From Mycobacterium sp. E1747 (GTDB lineage Bacteria > Actinomycetota > Actinomycetes > Mycobacteriales > Mycobacteriaceae): a stretch of DNA of 43,883 nucleotides. The number at the start of each line of letters is the position of its first letter. The stretch's first letter is position 1. The notes under the pieces were generated by a model that was not told the origin of the DNA, made no database searches, and saw nothing but the letters and a program-made list of their open reading frames with translations. The stretch spans positions 1-43,883 of the forward strand of contig NZ_LZJI01000247.1 in the NCBI RefSeq assembly GCF_001667775.1. Direction: 5' to 3'. The translations under genes and the position numbers were made by a program. This document shows, in pieces, positions 1 through 6,992 of this stretch.

Positions 1-1
1 G

Positions 2-466
2 GCGGACAACGGCCTGCTGGAGTTCACCCGTCTGGTGTCGGCGCTGCGCGCCAACCATCCGGTCTTCCGCCGGCGCCGGTTCTTCTCCGGCAAGCCGTTG
101 GGCCGCCGCGGACAGGACGGGCTGCCCGACATCGCGTGGTTCACCCCCGAGGGCACCGAGATGACCGAGGAGGACTGGGGCGCCGGATTCGCGAAGTCCG
201 TCGCGGTGTTCCTCAACGGACACGGCATCCCGGGCCGCGACGCGCGGGGGCAGCGGGTGTTCGACGACTCGTTCCTGCTCTGCTTCAACGCCCACTACGA
301 GCCGATCGAGTTCACCTTGCCGCCAAAGGAATTCGGCGCCGCCTGGCAACTCGTGGTCTTCACCGGCCCGGAGGAGGAGACGCCCGCGGAGGAAGTGCCC
401 GGCGGAGGCATGCTCACCGTGGACGCGCACACCGCGGTGGTGTTGCAGGCCCCCGACAGGGGCTGA
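2..466 (+). CDS. glgX: Glycogen debranching enzyme GlgX/TreX, C-terminal fragment
   Basis: The reading frame is open from the first complete codon at position 2, so the gene starts outside the window and only about 154 C-terminal residues are visible. The segment carries the end of the GH13 catalytic domain, with the FTRLVSALRANHPVFRRR stretch typical of GlgX/TreX isoamylase-type debranching enzymes. The C-terminal all-beta domain follows (FLLCFNAHYEPIEFTLP). Family knowledge: these cytoplasmic enzymes hydrolyse alpha-1,6 branches of glycogen and feed the TreY/TreZ trehalose route. No treY or treZ lies downstream here. Whether this is TreX itself or a second debranching paralogue cannot be decided from the fragment. 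Confidence 0.85.
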   Translation, partial: ADNGLLEFTRLVSALRANHPVFRRRRFFSGKPLGRRGQDGLPDIAWFTPEGTEMTEEDWGAGFAKSVAVFLNGHGIPGRDARGQRVFDDSFLLCFNAHYEPIEFTLPPKEFGAAWQLVVFTGPEEETPAEEVPGGGMLTVDAHTAVVLQAPDRG

Positions 467-584
467 TTCGCCCGAGTGGCCGGGGACCTTTCGCCCACGG
501 ATCGGTTACCTTGTGCCCTCGGGCATCGGTCGCCTTCCCGCGCAAACTGTCGGTTGCGCCGTCCGGGGCAGGAAGAGGCAGCCG

Positions 585-2339
585 ATGCAGAGGCCGAACC
601 ACGACGCCTGCCTGAACGACGTGGCCTGGTGCCGACGGATCGCCCTGCTGGTGGTGTTCAGTCTCGCCACGCTGACGTGGGTGGGCTGGGCGACGGGCGT
701 TGATCGGCTGACCCGCTTCTATCCGGCCTGGCCGGAGATGATGCCGTGGACCGGGGCGTGCCTGGTGGCGCTGGGCGCGGCGATTCTGCTCCAGTCGGGT
801 CGCCCATCCCGCGCGCGAGTGTGGAGCGGGCGGGGCCTGGCGGTGATTGTGGGTGCTGTTGCGGTGATCGTCCTCGCCGAGTACGCCACCGGTAGACCAT
901 CGTCCGGCTTTGACCAGGTGTGGTTCGGTGACGCGGTCCGGGTGTCACGATGGACCTGGCCGGGGCGGCCGAGCATCCAGACGGGTGTGTCGGCGCTGTT
1001 CCTGGCGGCAGCCACCGGTCTGATCCGAGTGGATCGCGGGGTCGGCGCACTCCGGCCCATGTGCGTGGCGGCCGGCGGGGCCATCCCACTCGTGACCGTC
1101 GGGGCCTACATATTCGACGCCTTGGCGCTGGTAGGCACTTCGTCTTCGACCGGGCAGGCGCTGGCAACCGCCCTCGCCCTGTTGTCGGTGGCCGCCGCGA
1201 CGGTGCTGGCGCGCCCCGAGGTGTTCCCGGTGGCCTGGCTGCTCGCCCGCCCGGATCGGAAGTCGCTGCTTCGGTTGGTCGCCATCCTCGCCGGTTTCCC
1301 GATCGTGGTCGCGCTGGCGCGGCCGTTCTTCCTGCGACTCGGGCTCGGCGAGCACGCGGAATGGACCTTCTCGATACTGCTCGGCACCGCCATCGTGGGG
1401 ACCATCACGTTCTTCTTCACCCAGCGCGAGCAGAAGCTGTTTTTGGAGAAGGAGCTGGTCAGCAACGAACGTGCCGACGCCGAGGCGCGCTACCGGATCC
1501 TGGCCGACAACGCGGTGGACATCGTCGTGCACCTGCGCGACGGCGAGATCGTGTGGGTCTCGCCGTCTGTCGAGGCCGCGTTGGGCGGCCCGCCGCACGC
1601 GTGGACGGGCTCAGACTTCGACCGCCACATCTATCCGCGGGACCGCGAGACGGTCGCCGCGGCACTGCGCAGGGTCGACGCCGGCGAATCGGTCCGGCAG
1701 CGGTTCCGGGTTCGCGGCGCCGACGGCGAATATCACTGGGTCGAGGGTCACGGGAAACCGTATGTCGACGCCGAGGGCAACACCGGCGGCCTGATCGCGG
1801 CGCTGCGCATGATCGATGAGCAGGTTGAGGCGGAACAGCGCCTGGAGCGGTTGGCCCGGTTCGACACCCTGACCGGCCTGGTCAACCGGGCCGAGGCCCT
1901 CGCCCGGCTGACCACCGCGCTGCAGCGCCCGCCACCGGCCGGATCCTTCTTGGGAGTGTTGTTCTGCGACGTCGACCATTTCAAGGACATCAACGACACG
2001 TGGGGACACGGCGTCGGCGACTTGGTGCTCGCGACCCTGGCGGCGCGAGTCCAGGACAGCGTCCGCCGTGGCGACACCGTCGGCCGGACTGGCGGCGACG
2101 AAATTCTGGTGCTGTTGCCGGGTCTTGGCGGCATCGACGAACTCGCCTGGATCGCCGAGAAGATTCGTCGTCGTGCCGCCGAACCCATCCAGGTCTCCGG
2201 CCAGACGCTCTGCGCAACCCTGAGCATCGGTGCCACCCTCGCCCTTCCGGGAGACTCGGCTGACGCGATCACGGCGCGGGCGGACGAGGCGATGTACCGC
2301 GCCAAGCTGGGTGACCGAAACACCGTCATCCGGAATTAG
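585..2339 (+). CDS. Membrane-bound PAS-GGDEF diguanylate cyclase
   Basis: Predicted to make cyclic di-GMP at the inner face of the membrane. Residues 1-285 hold about eight hydrophobic segments, an integral sensory domain whose family I cannot name. A PAS domain follows at about 299-415, then a GGDEF domain from about 425 (RFDTLTGLVNRAEAL) to the end. The active-site loop reads GGDEI (503-507) instead of GGDEF. An intact inhibitory I-site RRGD (494-497) sits the canonical five residues before it. The ATG at 585 is preferred because GGAAGAGG lies 6 bp upstream; an in-frame GTG at 513 would add 24 residues without a ribosome site. No EAL domain is present. The Phe-to-Ile change leaves catalytic activity likely but unproven. 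Confidence 0.88.
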   Translation: MQRPNHDACLNDVAWCRRIALLVVFSLATLTWVGWATGVDRLTRFYPAWPEMMPWTGACLVALGAAILLQSGRPSRARVWSGRGLAVIVGAVAVIVLAEYATGRPSSGFDQVWFGDAVRVSRWTWPGRPSIQTGVSALFLAAATGLIRVDRGVGALRPMCVAAGGAIPLVTVGAYIFDALALVGTSSSTGQALATALALLSVAAATVLARPEVFPVAWLLARPDRKSLLRLVAILAGFPIVVALARPFFLRLGLGEHAEWTFSILLGTAIVGTITFFFTQREQKLFLEKELVSNERADAEARYRILADNAVDIVVHLRDGEIVWVSPSVEAALGGPPHAWTGSDFDRHIYPRDRETVAAALRRVDAGESVRQRFRVRGADGEYHWVEGHGKPYVDAEGNTGGLIAALRMIDEQVEAEQRLERLARFDTLTGLVNRAEALARLTTALQRPPPAGSFLGVLFCDVDHFKDINDTWGHGVGDLVLATLAARVQDSVRRGDTVGRTGGDEILVLLPGLGGIDELAWIAEKIRRRAAEPIQVSGQTLCATLSIGATLALPGDSADAITARADEAMYRAKLGDRNTVIRN

Positions 2340-2418
2340 ACAGCTCAGCCCTCGACATGCGCCGGGTGCTTTCCGGTAGGTTTTTGCCCACGGCAGCTCG
2401 TTACAAGAGAGGGCAAAT

Positions 2419-3198
2419 ATGTCAAGGACAGTCGTCGTGGGCGCCTCGAGTGGGCTGGGTCGCTGCATCGGTGTCGGCCTCGCCGAGCGGGGCGATCAGG
2501 TCGCCCTGCTGGCCCGGCGCCGCGAGCGCATCGTGGCGGCGGCCAAGGAGGCCGGCCCGGGTGCGGTGGCCATCGAATGTGACGTCACCGATGAGGGGTC
2601 GTGCCGGTCGGCGATCGCCGGCGCCGCCGACGCCCTGGGCGGCATCGACAACGTCGTCTACACCCCGGCGGTCGGCCCGCTGGTCCGCATGGTCGACACG
2701 GACGCCGCCACCTGGCGGCGCATCTTCGACACCAATGTGATCGGCGCGGCGCTGGTGACCGCCGCGGCGGTGCCGCACCTGACGGTTTCCGCGGGCAAGG
2801 CGGTCTACCTGTCCTCCGACGCGGGCACGTTCGGGCCGCCGTGGCCGGGCCTGGGCGCGTACGGCGTCAGCAAGGCGGCCCTGGAACGAATGGTCGACGC
2901 CTGGCGGGCCGAACACCCCGACATCGGCTTCACCACCCTGATCGTCGGCGAATGCGCGGGTGGCGAGGGCGACGGTCAGACCGGCATGAACGTCGACTGG
3001 GACATGGACCTCGCCATGAAAGCGGTGCCGCTGTGGGCGTCGCGCGGTTGCATGCCCGGCAAGCTGATGCCGGTCGCGGACCTGATCGACGTGGTGCACA
3101 CCATCCTGCGGACGAACGCCGCGACCTCGATGCCGGTGGTGGTGGCCAGGGGCGCGCCGGCCAGTCCCGCTGCCTTCGCGGACTCCGCGCAGTCCTAG
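2419..3198 (+). CDS. SDR family oxidoreductase
   Basis: A 259-residue short-chain dehydrogenase/reductase of classical size. The N-terminal Rossmann motif is GASSGLG (residues 8-14). The catalytic YGVSK appears in the segment GLGAYGVSKAAL. Both place it among NAD(P)-dependent SDRs acting on alcohols or ketones. The substrate cannot be inferred. The ATG is preceded by a GAGAGGG ribosome site. It is transcribed convergently with the aldo/keto reductase, with a long hairpin between the two stops. The active-site serine is probably in YLSSDAG, slightly unusual compared with the common SSxxG. Confidence 0.85.
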   Translation: MSRTVVVGASSGLGRCIGVGLAERGDQVALLARRRERIVAAAKEAGPGAVAIECDVTDEGSCRSAIAGAADALGGIDNVVYTPAVGPLVRMVDTDAATWRRIFDTNVIGAALVTAAAVPHLTVSAGKAVYLSSDAGTFGPPWPGLGAYGVSKAALERMVDAWRAEHPDIGFTTLIVGECAGGEGDGQTGMNVDWDMDLAMKAVPLWASRGCMPGKLMPVADLIDVVHTILRTNAATSMPVVVARGAPASPAAFADSAQS

Positions 3199-3199
3199 C

Positions 3200-3242
3200 G
3201 GCGATCGCAAGCGCGGGCGGAGCCCGGGCGCTGCGGGTCGCC
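3200..3242. terminator. Bidirectional hairpin between convergent genes
   Basis: An imperfect GC-rich stem: 3200-3218 pairs with 3222-3242 around a 3-nt loop, with a few mismatches or bulges. It lies 1 bp after the SDR stop and 9 bp before the stop of the opposing aldo/keto reductase. No T-tract is obvious, as is usual in mycobacteria. Termination is inferred from position and stability. Confidence 0.55.
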
Positions 3243-3251
3243 GCCGTCGGT

Positions 3252-4220
3252 CTAGCGCCCCAGCTTCTCGCGGACCAGGTCGGTCAGGAACCGCCCGGCC
3301 GAGGTCGGCCGGAAGGCGCGGGCCGCCCCGGTGAGCGCCTCGCGGGCGTCCGGGGAAAGGTCGATGTCGGCGGCGGCCACGTTGAACTCGAGCTGCTCGA
3401 CGCTGGACGCGCCGGGGATGGCGACGACGCCCGGGTGACTGATCAGCCAGGCCAGCGCGACCTGGGCCGGCTTGGCGCCGACGGTGGTCGCGACGTCGCG
3501 CAGCGTCTGCAAGAGGGGCTCGACGCGGCGCAGATTTTCGGTGCCGAACAGCGAATTGAGCGCCCGAATGCCACCGGGCCGGTTATCCGGGCCGTATTTG
3601 CCGCCCAGCAGGCCCTGCTCGAGCGGACTGTAGGCGATCACGATGCGGTTCTCTCGCTCGGCGAAGGGCACCAGGTCCTGAAGCGGCCCGGCGTGGGCCA
3701 GCGAAAAGTGCACCTGATTGCTGACGACCGGGCGGCCGAGCGCGGCGTCGGCCTTCTGCCACCGGGCCAGGGAGTAATTGGAGACGCCGACCGCGCCGAT
3801 CTTGCCGGCGTCGAGCAGGTCGCGCATGCCCGGCATGATCACCGTGTCGGGAACCAGCGGATTGGACTGGTGAATCTGGTAGAGCGGGATGCGGTCGAGG
3901 CCAAGCCGGCGCGCACTGGCGCCCTCGCGCTGCTTGACCACCGCGGGGAACGGCGCCACGGGCATGATCTTGCTGGCCACCGCGACGTTGGCGCGCTCGT
4001 CGCCGAGCGCCTCGCCGAGGATCCGCTCGCTCTTGCCCAGCCCGTAGACCTCGGCCGTGTCGAACAGCGTCACCCCCAGCGCCAGGGCGCGGCGCACGAT
4101 CTCACCCGCGTCGCCCGAGGCGTAGCTCTCCCCGTAGCCCCACTCCCGCGACCCGAACTGCCAGGTGCCCAGGCCGATTCGGCTGACCCGGCCCACTCCG
4201 TCGACGTCGACATACCGCAT
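3252..4220 (-). CDS. Aldo/keto reductase
   Basis: A 322-residue NADPH-dependent aldo/keto reductase, close to the normal family length, expected to be a cytoplasmic TIM barrel. Visible family features are LGTWQFG near the N-terminus, FDTAEVYGLGKSE containing the catalytic Asp and Tyr, and IHQSNPL in the HQ position. GVSNYS and AYSPLEQGLLGG follow, and the cofactor-binding IPGASS is near the C-terminus. The ATG at 4220 gives MRYVDVDGVGRVSRIGLG, a typical start. The substrate is unknown. The gene lies just downstream, on the same strand, of the broken sensor-domain gene and may share its transcript. Confidence 0.9.
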   Translation of the reverse strand: MRYVDVDGVGRVSRIGLGTWQFGSREWGYGESYASGDAGEIVRRALALGVTLFDTAEVYGLGKSERILGEALGDERANVAVASKIMPVAPFPAVVKQREGASARRLGLDRIPLYQIHQSNPLVPDTVIMPGMRDLLDAGKIGAVGVSNYSLARWQKADAALGRPVVSNQVHFSLAHAGPLQDLVPFAERENRIVIAYSPLEQGLLGGKYGPDNRPGGIRALNSLFGTENLRRVEPLLQTLRDVATTVGAKPAQVALAWLISHPGVVAIPGASSVEQLEFNVAAADIDLSPDAREALTGAARAFRPTSAGRFLTDLVREKLGR

Positions 4221-4229
4221 ATGTCCACC

Positions 4230-5417
4230 CTAGCCAGGCAGCTTCCCCAGCACGTAGTTGGCGATGCCCAGCCCGCCCAGCCGCGGCTGGGCGCCGTCGG
4301 TCGTGCCGCTGCAGGACACCATCAGGTCGACGATCACGTTGGCCTTGGCCGCGATCACGCGGGCCGAGCGGATCTGCAGTCCCCTGGGCGTCAGATCCAA
4401 CGTGGTGACCCCGCTGCCCGCATCGGCGGGCGCGCCCACCGAAAACGCCAGCGACTCCCCGTTGGGCGGAGTCAGCGTCACGGTGGAGCCGCCGCATTGG
4501 CGCCATCCCGCCAGCACCGCCGCCAGCTGGGCCCGCGCGGCCGCCGGGTCATGGAAGGCGACAACCGCCTCGATGACCTGGGTGGACTTCAGGAAGCTGC
4601 GCGAGTCGCGGAACTCGGTCGCGCGGTATCCGGCGATGCCGCCGCCGGCGTAGGCGTCGGACGTTCCGGGCGCGATGCTGCCCCAGCATTCCGGCCGGTC
4701 GATGGCTCCCTGCGCGCCGGGGCGGCCCGGGTTGTCCCAGGTCTGGCCGGCCTCGAGGTTTTGGTCGGACGTGATGGTGCGCAGGGCGTTCGCGCCGGGC
4801 AGTAACCCCGCCAGGGCGTCGGGCGCGACCGGACCGGGGGACGCGGGGGGTGCGGCGCTGTCCTACGCGTTCATGACCCTCGCCGTGGTCGCCGTCGTCG
4901 CGTGGGTCACCGTCGGCGCGGCCCCGTCCACCCAGACCGCCGGGCCCGCCACGACGACCAGCGCCGCACCCCCCGCGTCCCCCGGTCCGGTCGCGCCCGA
5001 CGCCCTGGCGGGGTTACTGCCCGGCGCGAACGCCCTGCGCACCATCACGTCCGACCAAAACCTCGAGGCCGGCCAGACCTGGGACAACCCGGGCCGCCCC
5101 GGCGCGCAGGGAGCCATCGACCGGCCGGAATGCTGGGGCAGCATCGCGCCCGGAACGTCCGACGCCTACGCCGGCGGCGGCATCGCCGGATACCGCGCGA
5201 CCGAGTTCCGCGACTCGCGCAGCTTCCTGAAGTCCACCCAGGTCATCGAGGCGGTTGTCGCCTTCCATGACCCGGCGGCCGCGCGGGCCCAGCTGGCGGC
5301 GGTGCTGGCGGGATGGCGCCAATGCGGCGGCTCCACCGGGGGCGGCGTCGGCGGAACCCGACCGAGCGGGTCGTACGTGTAGGGATGTTGCCAATACGGG
5401 TCTTGCGGGTTGGTCAC
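4230..5417 (-). pseudogene. PknH_C-type sensor-domain lipoprotein/membrane protein, broken by an inverted duplication
   Basis: Three pieces of one protein are present but cannot be read through. The N-terminus (26 codons, 5417 to 5339, starting MTNPQDPYWQHPY, Pro-rich cytoplasmic tail) is on the minus strand. The transmembrane helix and ectodomain start (FMTLAVVAVVAWVTVG then Thr/Ala/Pro-rich linker) are on the plus strand at 4861-5338. The C-terminus (CGGST to YVLGKLPG) is on the minus strand at 4862-4230, behind a TAG at 4863-4865. The ectodomain resembles the mycobacterial PknH_C sensor fold, with conserved tryptophan and cysteines (GWRQCGG, MVSCSG). The breakpoints coincide with the 380-bp inverted repeat. 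Joining the N-terminal piece straight to the loop does not keep frame, so some native sequence is also missing. It may be a true pseudogene or an assembly error. Confidence 0.8.
4481..5338. repeat. Perfect 380-bp inverted repeat with 98-bp spacer
   Basis: Positions 4481-4860 are the reverse complement of 4959-5338. The flanking bases (4480/5339 and 4861/4958) do not pair, which fixes the ends. I compared the arms by eye and through their translations and saw no difference. Both arms encode the same ectodomain stretch of the sensor protein, and the 98-bp spacer encodes its transmembrane segment in plus-strand orientation. The repeat therefore arose from the gene itself and not from an insertion sequence. 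Confidence 0.95.
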
Positions 5418-5555
5418 GACAGCGCCTCCTTACCGGCCAACCTGCCCGAAATGTAGCCGAAACCGGGGCTCAGAGGCGCGGCTTGGCGACGCTCACCACG
5501 GCGTCCTGCTCGTTCGCGACTGGATGAGGAACTACCCACTGGGGACGGCCGTGCC

Positions 5556-5581
5556 GTTTGGTCGCCGAGTTCGTCGGGTAG
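5556..5581 (+). promoter_or_regulatory. SigF-type promoter of the hemerythrin gene
   Basis: GTTT at 5556-5559, a 16-bp spacer, then GGGTAG at 5576-5581. This matches the published mycobacterial SigF pattern (GTTT, 15-17 bp, GGGTA). It lies 51 bp upstream of the hemerythrin ATG, leaving room for a short leader with its own ribosome site. Confidence 0.6.
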
Positions 5582-5632
5582 CCGAACAGGAGCGCGCAAC
5601 AGCCCGCGCGCGGAAGGAATGGGAAGGACATC

Positions 5633-6193
5633 ATGGCTCAGAGCGCCATCAAGTCGCCCACCGATGTGGTCGACTTTCTTGTTAGTCAGCACCAGCAGAT
5701 CAAGTCGTTGTTCGCCGAAACCCTGGCGGCGACGGGCAAAGAACGCGAGAAGGCGTTCGTCGAACTGCGGCGACTGCTGGCCGTCCACGAAACGGCCGAG
5801 GAGGAAATCGTGCACCCGCGCGCCAAGCGGAAACTTTCCGACGGCGCAGCGGTGGTCGACGAGCGACTGCACGAAGAGCACGAGGCCAAGACGGTGCTGC
5901 AGAAGCTGGAGAAGCTCGACGTGGACAGCGCGGAGTTCACCAGCCTGTTGACCCAGCTGCGCGACGCGGTGGTCGAACACGCCGAGCACGAGGAGCACGA
6001 CGAGTTCTCCAAGCTGGGCCAGGAATTGAGCGGCCAGGAGCTCGAGCGGATGGGTCGCGCGGCCAAGCTCGCCGAGGCGATCGCGCCGACCCGGCCGCAC
6101 GCCGGAGTCGAGTCGCAGGCGGCCAACCTGGCCGCGGGACCGTTCGCGGCGATGCTCGACCGAGCCCGCGACGCCATCGTCGGCAAGGGCTAG
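5633..6193 (+). CDS. Hemerythrin HHE-domain protein
   Basis: A 186-residue mainly helical protein with the HHE cation-binding pattern. HQQIKSLF is near residue 20, HETAEEEIVHPRAK near 51-62, an EEHEAKTVL stretch near 83, and a histidine/glutamate-rich VVEHAEHEEHDEFSKL near 113-128. These His and Glu residues would ligate a di-iron centre that binds oxygen or responds to oxidative or nitrosative stress. The start ATG follows GGAAGGA. Family knowledge: several mycobacterial hemerythrin-like proteins are in the SigF stress regulon, and a SigF-like promoter precedes this gene. The C-terminal 45 residues (PTRPHAGVESQAANLAAGP onwards) lie outside the core domain. Confidence 0.9.
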   Translation: MAQSAIKSPTDVVDFLVSQHQQIKSLFAETLAATGKEREKAFVELRRLLAVHETAEEEIVHPRAKRKLSDGAAVVDERLHEEHEAKTVLQKLEKLDVDSAEFTSLLTQLRDAVVEHAEHEEHDEFSKLGQELSGQELERMGRAAKLAEAIAPTRPHAGVESQAANLAAGPFAAMLDRARDAIVGKG

Positions 6194-6204
6194 CACGACT
6201 CAAT

Positions 6205-6240
6205 GGGGCGCCCCCGCTTCGATGGGAGCGGGGGCGCCCC
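6205..6240 (+). terminator. Strong GC hairpin after hemerythrin gene
   Basis: A perfect 14-bp stem (6205-6218 with 6227-6240) and an 8-nt loop, 11 bp after the hemerythrin stop. There is no U-tract. It separates the hemerythrin gene from udgX, and this argues against the longer upstream start of udgX at 6203, whose codons would lie inside the hairpin. Confidence 0.65.
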
Positions 6241-6268
6241 AGCCCCGACGGGGCGGGCAAGGAGCGCC

Positions 6269-6934
6269 ATGACCGCAACCAAGGCGCCGGGTGCCGCGCG
6301 TTATCTGCCCGAGGACCGGGGGCTGGACGCGCTTCGCGGTGCGGCCGAATGTTGCCGCGGTTGTCCGCTTTTCGCCGACGCCACCCAGACCGTCTTTGGC
6401 CGCGGACATCCGGGCGCGCCGATGATGCTGGTGGGCGAGCAGCCGGGTGATAAGGAGGATCGCGCGGGTGAGCCGTTCGTCGGTCCGGCCGGGCGGTTGC
6501 TCGCCCGCGCCCTGGAAGACGCCGGCATCGATCCCGCGCTGACGTACGAGACGAACGCGGTCAAGCACTTCAAGTTCACCCGCAAGGGCGACAAGCGCCG
6601 GATCCACCAGAAGCCGGGCCGCACCGAGGTGGTCGCCTGCCGGCCCTGGCTCCTCGCCGAGATCGAGGCGGTACGACCGCAGGTCGTCGTGTGCCTTGGC
6701 GCGACCGCGGCACAATCGTTGCTGGGAGCCGACTTTCGGGTGTCCACCCAGCGCGGCCGGAATTTGCGGCTGCCCGCCTCCATCGTCGTCGACGTCGAGC
6801 CCGAGCCGACCGTGGTGGCGACGGTGCATCCGTCGGCCGTGCTACGCGACCGTAGCGATGGACGCGAGGAGGCCTACCGGCTCTTCGTCGACGACCTGCG
6901 CAGCGCGCGTTCGGGAGTGACCGTTAGCGGCTGA
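6269..6934 (+). CDS. udgX: UdgX-type uracil-DNA glycosylase
   Basis: A 221-residue member of the family 4-like uracil-DNA glycosylases that excise or trap uracil in DNA. Motif A reads GEQPGDKEDRAGEPFVGPAG (56-75). The loop KRRIHQ at 109-114 is the UdgX signature. In the characterised M. smegmatis enzyme the histidine of this loop makes a covalent bond to the deoxyribose of the excised uracil; here it is His113. Cysteines for an iron-sulfur cluster are visible at CRGC (29-32) and further on in ACRPWL and VVCLG. The HPSAVLR motif ends the active site. The ATG at 6269 has AAGGAG upstream; the GTG/ATG options before it overlap a hairpin. Confidence 0.93.
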   Translation: MTATKAPGAARYLPEDRGLDALRGAAECCRGCPLFADATQTVFGRGHPGAPMMLVGEQPGDKEDRAGEPFVGPAGRLLARALEDAGIDPALTYETNAVKHFKFTRKGDKRRIHQKPGRTEVVACRPWLLAEIEAVRPQVVVCLGATAAQSLLGADFRVSTQRGRNLRLPASIVVDVEPEPTVVATVHPSAVLRDRSDGREEAYRLFVDDLRSARSGVTVSG

Positions 6935-6992
6935 CGGCGAGCGCGTGGCCATCGATTCCGTGCGCCGTGAAGCGGTTTTCGAGGATGGGGGG

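Noticed and set aside
2601..4805. 734-codon open frame on the plus strand
   Set aside because: It runs through the SDR and antisense to the aldo/keto reductase, with Arg/Gly-rich composition and no domain. It is a high-GC shadow.
4675..5382. Plus-strand 235-codon frame containing a transmembrane segment and PknH_C-like sequence, looking like a complete gene
   Set aside because: Its first 62 codons are antisense of the left repeat arm and it lacks the true N- and C-termini. It is part of the broken sensor gene and not a separate one.
6203..6268. Longer N-terminus for UdgX
   Set aside because: These codons lie within the hemerythrin terminator hairpin; the ATG at 6269 has its own AAGGAG.
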